Assembly (NCBI GenBank): GCA_022497145.1
Contig: MU385857.1
Span: 62,001-126,000, forward strand
Direction of reading: 5' to 3'
From: Rostrohypoxylon terebratum
Lineage: Eukaryota > Ascomycota > Sordariomycetes > Xylariales > Hypoxylaceae
Length of the DNA stretch: 64,000 nucleotides
A program made the translations under genes and the position numbers. Positions 59,630 through 64,000 of this stretch are shown here, piece by piece (position 1 is the first letter of the stretch; the number at the start of each line of letters is the position of its first letter). The notes beneath the pieces were generated by a model. That model searched no databases and was not told the origin of the DNA. It saw nothing but the letters and a program-made list of their open reading frames with translations.

Positions 59630-59934
59630 GGCTTACACAAAGAATGACATTCATTGGGTACTATCACGAAAGGATCATGTTTGGATCCAAACTTGGAGAT
59701 ACCATCTTTCAAAACCATGCTTATTTTGATTTGAACCTTGCTCGTTTTGGGAGTCTAGGCAAACAAAAAGCACGCATCAGCACATTTTACGGTTTTCGGG
59801 ACGTGCTTGGCGTTAAGGGGAAAGCCATTGGGATTGACATTGACGGCCCAGGGGGGACCTGGATACAGTGTTGGAATCAACAGCTTCGGTGCTTGCACCC
59901 ATTATTCATGACTTATGGAAATGACAGCCGATAG
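59630..59934 (+). pseudogene. Possible relic of a fungal F-box-type C-terminal domain
   Basis: A frame ending at 59934 contains RISTFYGFRDVLGVKGKAI followed by GIDIDGPGGTWI. I know the pattern GxxVDGPGGE from large families of fungal F-box-associated proteins, where it opens a beta-strand region. There is no start context of its own (the frame overlaps the end of the preceding 406-aa gene), and the frame stops soon after. It might be a degenerate 3' fragment of a duplicated F-box gene or an exon of an unpredicted gene. Low confidence; resemblance is from memory. Confidence 0.3.
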
Positions 59935-60419
59935 GACACTTTGCGTGCGTGTACATACATAATAACTATATATCAATGCGCTCTTCAAGTTGATCCCGAA
60001 GTGGACAGTTCGATTTCTCGATTTCTGCTGGGTTTAGCTATTTGCCATTTAAGCCACTACCATTTCAAGGGGGACGGAAAATTTTGTAATCGGCTTGCTG
60101 ACACAGATATATCAGTTATTATATAATAATTTGGCACGGTGCTAGAGGACTATCATATTCGAATTGACCTTATTTCAACAGCCAGCAACAGGTCACAGTG
60201 TAAGCCTTCAGCCTTACCTAGTACCGTGAAGTTTCAAACTCCGTATGCGGAAATCCAGATCGGGGAGGTAGAGGGGTAAATGGCGGAATAGGGGAGCCGT
60301 TCATCGCAAAGTGCTTCCGCGCCGGAGGAAGCAGAGTACCGATCATGCATGCGTAGGTCGTATACGCTATGCCTATCTAGGAATCTAGGTACGCACATTG
60401 ACCTAGGCCCTATGTACAA

Positions 60420-60450
60420 GTACCTTAAGGCTTAGGTACATAGGACCTAG
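60420..60450. repeat. CCTAGG/TTAAGG palindromic cluster
   Basis: GTACCTTAAGGCTTAGGTACATAGGACCTAGGTAC: overlapping near-palindromes of the dispersed family. Confidence 0.6.
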
Positions 60451-62861
60451 GTACATGCATACATGTAGCAAGGACCTCGGAGCTTCAAGCTAGGGCTAGC
60501 GAGAACATCATGGATGCAGGAGATGCAAGAGATTGAAAATGCAAAGAACTAACAAACACGACGGCCGTCACACGCTTGCCCTAGAAAAGCAGGAGGAGGT
60601 AGGACGGGAAATCGCCAGTCATCTACAATACCGAGATTCGGCCCGTGAATACGGAGACCGATCTTCGGATGCGGAGACACGAACTGCAATCACGTTCAGG
60701 GTGGCTGGCCATGGATAACGTAACCTTTCATCACTCACCTCCTGATAATGAGGCCAAAATGCGTAATGCGGTACTTTGCGCAAAACTTGGCAACCTGCCT
60801 ACACAACCAGAGTAAGTGGATGGTTTCTCCTGTGCGTGCCGATACGCAATACGCATGTATGTATGTGTGTATGTACGTGAAATGTACGCGCGCGTTAATA
60901 TTGGACATATGAGGATTTCGATGTTGCTCCAGCGTCGCATCGAACCCCTCGACTCGCCTCACTTCACACTCCTGCGAACCCCCAATCTGGGGTAAAGGAC
61001 TAGGGACATACCTAGGTTTGCGGTTCACGTGGTGGCAATCGTTGATCGTCTAGGCATAATGGAATATATGAAGTATCGTCCATAGCTAGAAGGGAAAGGA
61101 GATGCGAGAATATGCCACGGTTAGTTCTAACTCAACTGAGCAGATACCACGCATACCAACACCAACAGCTACGTACCTACTATATACACTTGAGTCTTGG
61201 GTATTTAACTCTTTCACCAGCCACCTGACGTCTCGGCCGATGAAACAACCTTTCTCTCGATCAACACCGTCCCGTCTCGTCTCATCCCGATGGGGGTGAT
61301 CTCTCCTGCAAGTTGGGACCTCCGGTCCTCGCGGCTCCCCACCGGGAAGCAACAACAGGTACCTAAAAATGCCTCCCGTAACAAGATGAAGGTCCCAGCG
61401 CGGGACCGGATTGGAAGATACTTGCGCACATGTTCGAGCTCGTCTTATCGTGTGGGAGAAACCTTAATCCAACTTTAGTTGGTAGCACGACAGCCACCCC
61501 GAGTTATCGCAAACCGGTTCGCGGTTTCCTGGTTTTCCTCTCCTATTCCATTTCACCCCACCTCTCTCTCTCTTTCCCTCTTTCCGTCGCAACGCGGCTA
61601 CGAAAGCCGAGGGGTCCCCCGGAGGGAAAGCGCGACTGCGAGGGAATGCCTCGAGCGCGACCGGCCGGTCCGGGCGTGGCGTTGACGTGATCTAGCCGAT
61701 AATAGCCCACAGTGCCGAGTGGTGTTCGGGGCCGAACCGCGTGAGGTAGGATTTGACAGATGGAAGGATGGATGTCTTAAATTGCGTGCACAGTAAGGTC
61801 AAGGTGTCTGTGGATGGCAGCAAGTGTCAAATATGCAGTTGGTTGGTGTTGCCGAAACGTAGGTGCGTGAGATCGGGCGATCCCCGGTTTTACTCAGCAA
61901 GGGCCATGTGTGGTGTGTGTGCCTGCGTCTGCTGCTGTCAAACTCAGAACTGACGTGTTGGCTTGGAGTGGCGGACTTGAGCTTGCGTGATGAGCGGTCA
62001 ACTGCACTCCTCTCTTCTCAAGATCGTACATCATCGCTTGTTGGTATGCTAGTCACAAGACCAGATTGATCCCCATTCATGAGCTTACTTAGATTACATA
62101 CAACCAACATAAAAACATACATAGACAATGTATAGTCTACTATAACGAAGCTTACATACGTCTAAATTTAAGAGTAATGTCAGGTCATGATAATGAGATG
62201 TGGTTTCATTGCTTTGTGTACGACAACCTATACCAACCATGTCTCTGTTGACTCTGCTTCGACTTAGACAACTCAGATGACATCATATCAATTAGCGACT
62301 CAATGCCGTGGGACACGAAGCTTCGCATATATAGGACCATGCCACCACTTCCGCCGCAGCTTGAACCCTCATTCGAGAGAAAATTTTCACCTCCCGAGTC
62401 TAGATTTGCTTGTTTCGCCCGGTGCCACCATAAATTGCACCACCTACCTTAACCCCCTTTTTCCATTTATATGCCTGCCTAGCTAGGTACATACTAGTAT
62501 AAGGTTATGTATAGTGACAAGGTAATGGTTTCATAGAAGATTGCTTCAACCTTTATGTTTGCCTGCTCTCTTCCATTGATGATCTGTTCAGATACGAGGT
62601 ACTGACTTCGAGAAGGTTTGTGGCGCTATTCATTTTAGTTTTAGCATCCAGCGTAGGTACCTGGTACCTGGGTAGTTTAAGAATATTCACCAAGCCGTGA
62701 CAAGATAGTGAGAAGGCATGCATCAGTATAAAATGTCATGTTTTGTAACTTATTACCACCCCTTCCATGTTAACTCCAGCGCAAGTGTATCAGATCATCA
62801 ATGTACATATGTGTTTATGTACAAGCCCATTATCTAACAAGGTCTCGTAGCTTTTCGTAAT

Positions 62862-63817
62862 CTACAGAAATTCACTCAAGACGGCCACTCTTGTCCTAGC
62901 ATCGTCCGAACCATATTCTCCGTCAGCCATTATCTTCATAATTTGGACCATGCGTGCTGTAGGAAACGGCGTTAGTAGGTGAGACACAAATATCGGAGTT
63001 CGAAAGCCACACGTACTTATATCCGCTTTCGCTCTTGCGAACAACGGGTCTCTCAAAAATTGGTCCGCAGTAGCGGGATCTCTACCCGCCTCCCGTAATA
63101 CGCCCCCTATGCACAGCGCCTCCAAGAACGCCCTATGATGGAAGACCCACCACACTCTTGCTTCCGTATCAAAAAGCGTAAAAAGCACGAAGAATGAAGT
63201 GATTGCCTCGTGCGCGGCTTCCAGCGTTGCTCTGACATTAACAGGTACATCTGGGCTTTCGGAAGCATGTACCAACATAAGGTTATGATAGTAGTTGCTG
63301 CTTAAAAATAATGTTTGTCTAACAACACGTTTGTTGCTACAAGCAAGTTGCGCTATGCTTTCTTGATCCCACGATCTAAAGACATCGGGGAATGAGCGAT
63401 ACACCGCGCGAAAGTCGGCGACAAGTTTCGATTTCTGTCTTTGCGTAGAGCAGATAGGGACGTCAAGCGATCGGGGACTAGAGATAGTTTCCTGGACCAG
63501 ATTTGCTAGCATCCAAGAACCTCGGATATATGCTATGTCAGTGGGACTTGAGTCGCCAAAACTAGCCGGGTCGTCATGGAAATCTTCGACCTTGACATCA
63601 GTATGAGTAGCGTTTGGGGGCAAAGACAGCAGGACCGTCAGAAACGTATCCTGAACGAGGACGGCTTGCCACAGTTTGCGGCGTTGTTGCTTTTCAAATT
63701 CGCTAGCATTCGGAGTTACTGTACTCCATTAGCTTCTTCATTTTCTACTGCAGATTATTTGCTTTTGCCTACCTATATTAGGATCCCTATGAAGGCCCAT
63801 CGCATATGCTTGTCTCA
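62862..63817 (-). CDS. Fungal-specific transcription factor, C-terminal part (gene runs past the right edge)
   Basis: Exons on the minus strand, in order: 63817-63773 (upstream border uncertain), 63718-63017, and 62956-62862. The first ends VRQAYAMGLHRDPNI, the second begins VTPNASEFEKQQRRKLWQAVL and VQDTFLTVLL, which is the diagnostic core of the Zn2Cys6-factor middle homology region (GLHRDP ... E.RRRLW..L...D). Later segments WVFHHRAFLEALCIGGVL and ITRMVQIMKIMADGEYGSDD are typical of the helical tail of such regulators. The last intron has GTACGT, CTACTAAC and CTACAG. The DNA-binding zinc cluster would lie beyond base 64000. Just upstream (63834-63836) the same frame has a TGA, so either another intron ends at 63818 (branch GCTGAC, acceptor TTCTAG) or the gene is broken. 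Confidence 0.75.
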
Positions 63818-64000
63818 CTAGAATATCAACGAGTCAGCGATCCCCCATTTGTGGAGTAGATCTGTGTAATTCTTCGTGGAGCAAGCGCTGCTGAATGAGC
63901 AGGTGGCTTCGCAGATGAATCATGAACAGGAGCACTGCACGGGTGGGAGCATAAAATGTAGTAATGGAGTCGGAAATACACATACACAGTAGGCCCGAAA
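63818..64000 (-). other. Possible upstream exon/intron of the edge transcription factor
   Basis: On the minus strand, a segment reading LLFMIHLRSHLLIQQRLLHEEL (about 63945-63880) is in frame with the downstream exon but is separated by a TGA at 63836-63834. GTATGT near 63986 and an intron-like branch plus acceptor at 63818 leave several splice models open. Confidence 0.35.

Larger units (their letters stand above)
59490..62861. other. Intergenic region, 3.4 kb
   Basis: Contains a possible relic (59630-59934, separate entry), CCTAGG motifs at 60376-60450, TATG microsatellite (60855-60871), and a GC-rich stretch (61280-61700) with pyrimidine runs. No intact gene supported. Confidence 0.5.

Noticed and set aside
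61280..61700. GC-rich stretch considered as a coding exon or CpG-type promoter
   Set aside because: Frames are interrupted or low complexity, and no downstream gene on either strand starts close by.

Overview
The window is a piece of a filamentous ascomycete genome (Pezizomycotina, most likely Sordariomycetes). The grounds are: protein genes cut by short introns (about 50-90 bp) with GTATGT/GTAAGT-type donors and CTRAC/CTAAT-like branch sites; fungal-only families (AreB-type GATA factor, Zn2Cys6-type regulator, BTB protein, fused CPSase-ATCase of the pyrABCN/URA2 type, Yvc1-like TRP channel); a nuclear tRNA-Gln; and intergenic DNA full of TACCTAGGTA-type palindromic motifs. The order is inferred from protein character, not from any search.

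Left part (1-10.5 kb): KRR1 (rRNA processing, minus), then 2.8 kb of intergenic DNA holding two adjacent inverted-repeat (MITE-like) elements inserted in one CCTAGG array. Next come an AreB/ASD-4-like GATA repressor gene with an apparent second, upstream set of N-terminal exons, a small membrane-anchored unknown protein (minus), and a PPG1-type PP2A-family phosphatase carrying an 80-residue insertion.

10.5-23 kb: a 1439-residue proline-rich protein of unknown family with three copies of a tryptophan-rich module (minus), a bZIP factor (minus), pyridoxamine-phosphate oxidase PDX3 (minus), tRNA-Gln(CTG) (minus), deoxyhypusine hydroxylase LIA1 (plus) and RNA polymerase I subunit RPA12 (minus, ending in a 19-nt last exon).

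23-43 kb: the cohesin loader SCC2/Mis4 (plus, 1926 aa), a BTB-domain protein (minus, 761 aa), a 97-aa single-pass membrane protein (plus) and a Yvc1/TRPY-like cation channel (minus, 1163 aa, five exons). A 4.6-kb gene-free stretch follows, containing a 10-N assembly gap between poly-G and poly-C runs, with near-duplicate flanks.

44-64 kb: the 2249-residue CPSase/ATCase (pyrimidine synthesis), an Alr4036-type flavin oxidase-fold protein, about 5.5 kb of gene-free and microsatellite-rich DNA, a conserved fungal hypothetical protein of 406 aa, a possible F-box-type relic, and, at the right edge, the C-terminal half of a fungal-specific transcription factor (minus) running out of the window.

Most genes are housekeeping and unlinked in function: ribosome biogenesis (KRR1, RPA12), translation (LIA1, tRNA-Gln), nitrogen and pyrimidine metabolism (AreB, CPSase/ATCase), vitamin B6 (PDX3), chromosome cohesion (SCC2) and signalling (PPG1, TRP channel). 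I found no secondary-metabolite cluster, virus, CRISPR or defence island. The least explained items are the 1439-aa repeat protein, the paired inverted-repeat elements, and the dispersed CCTAGG arrays. All exon borders were placed by eye from splice consensus, reading frame and family alignment from memory.
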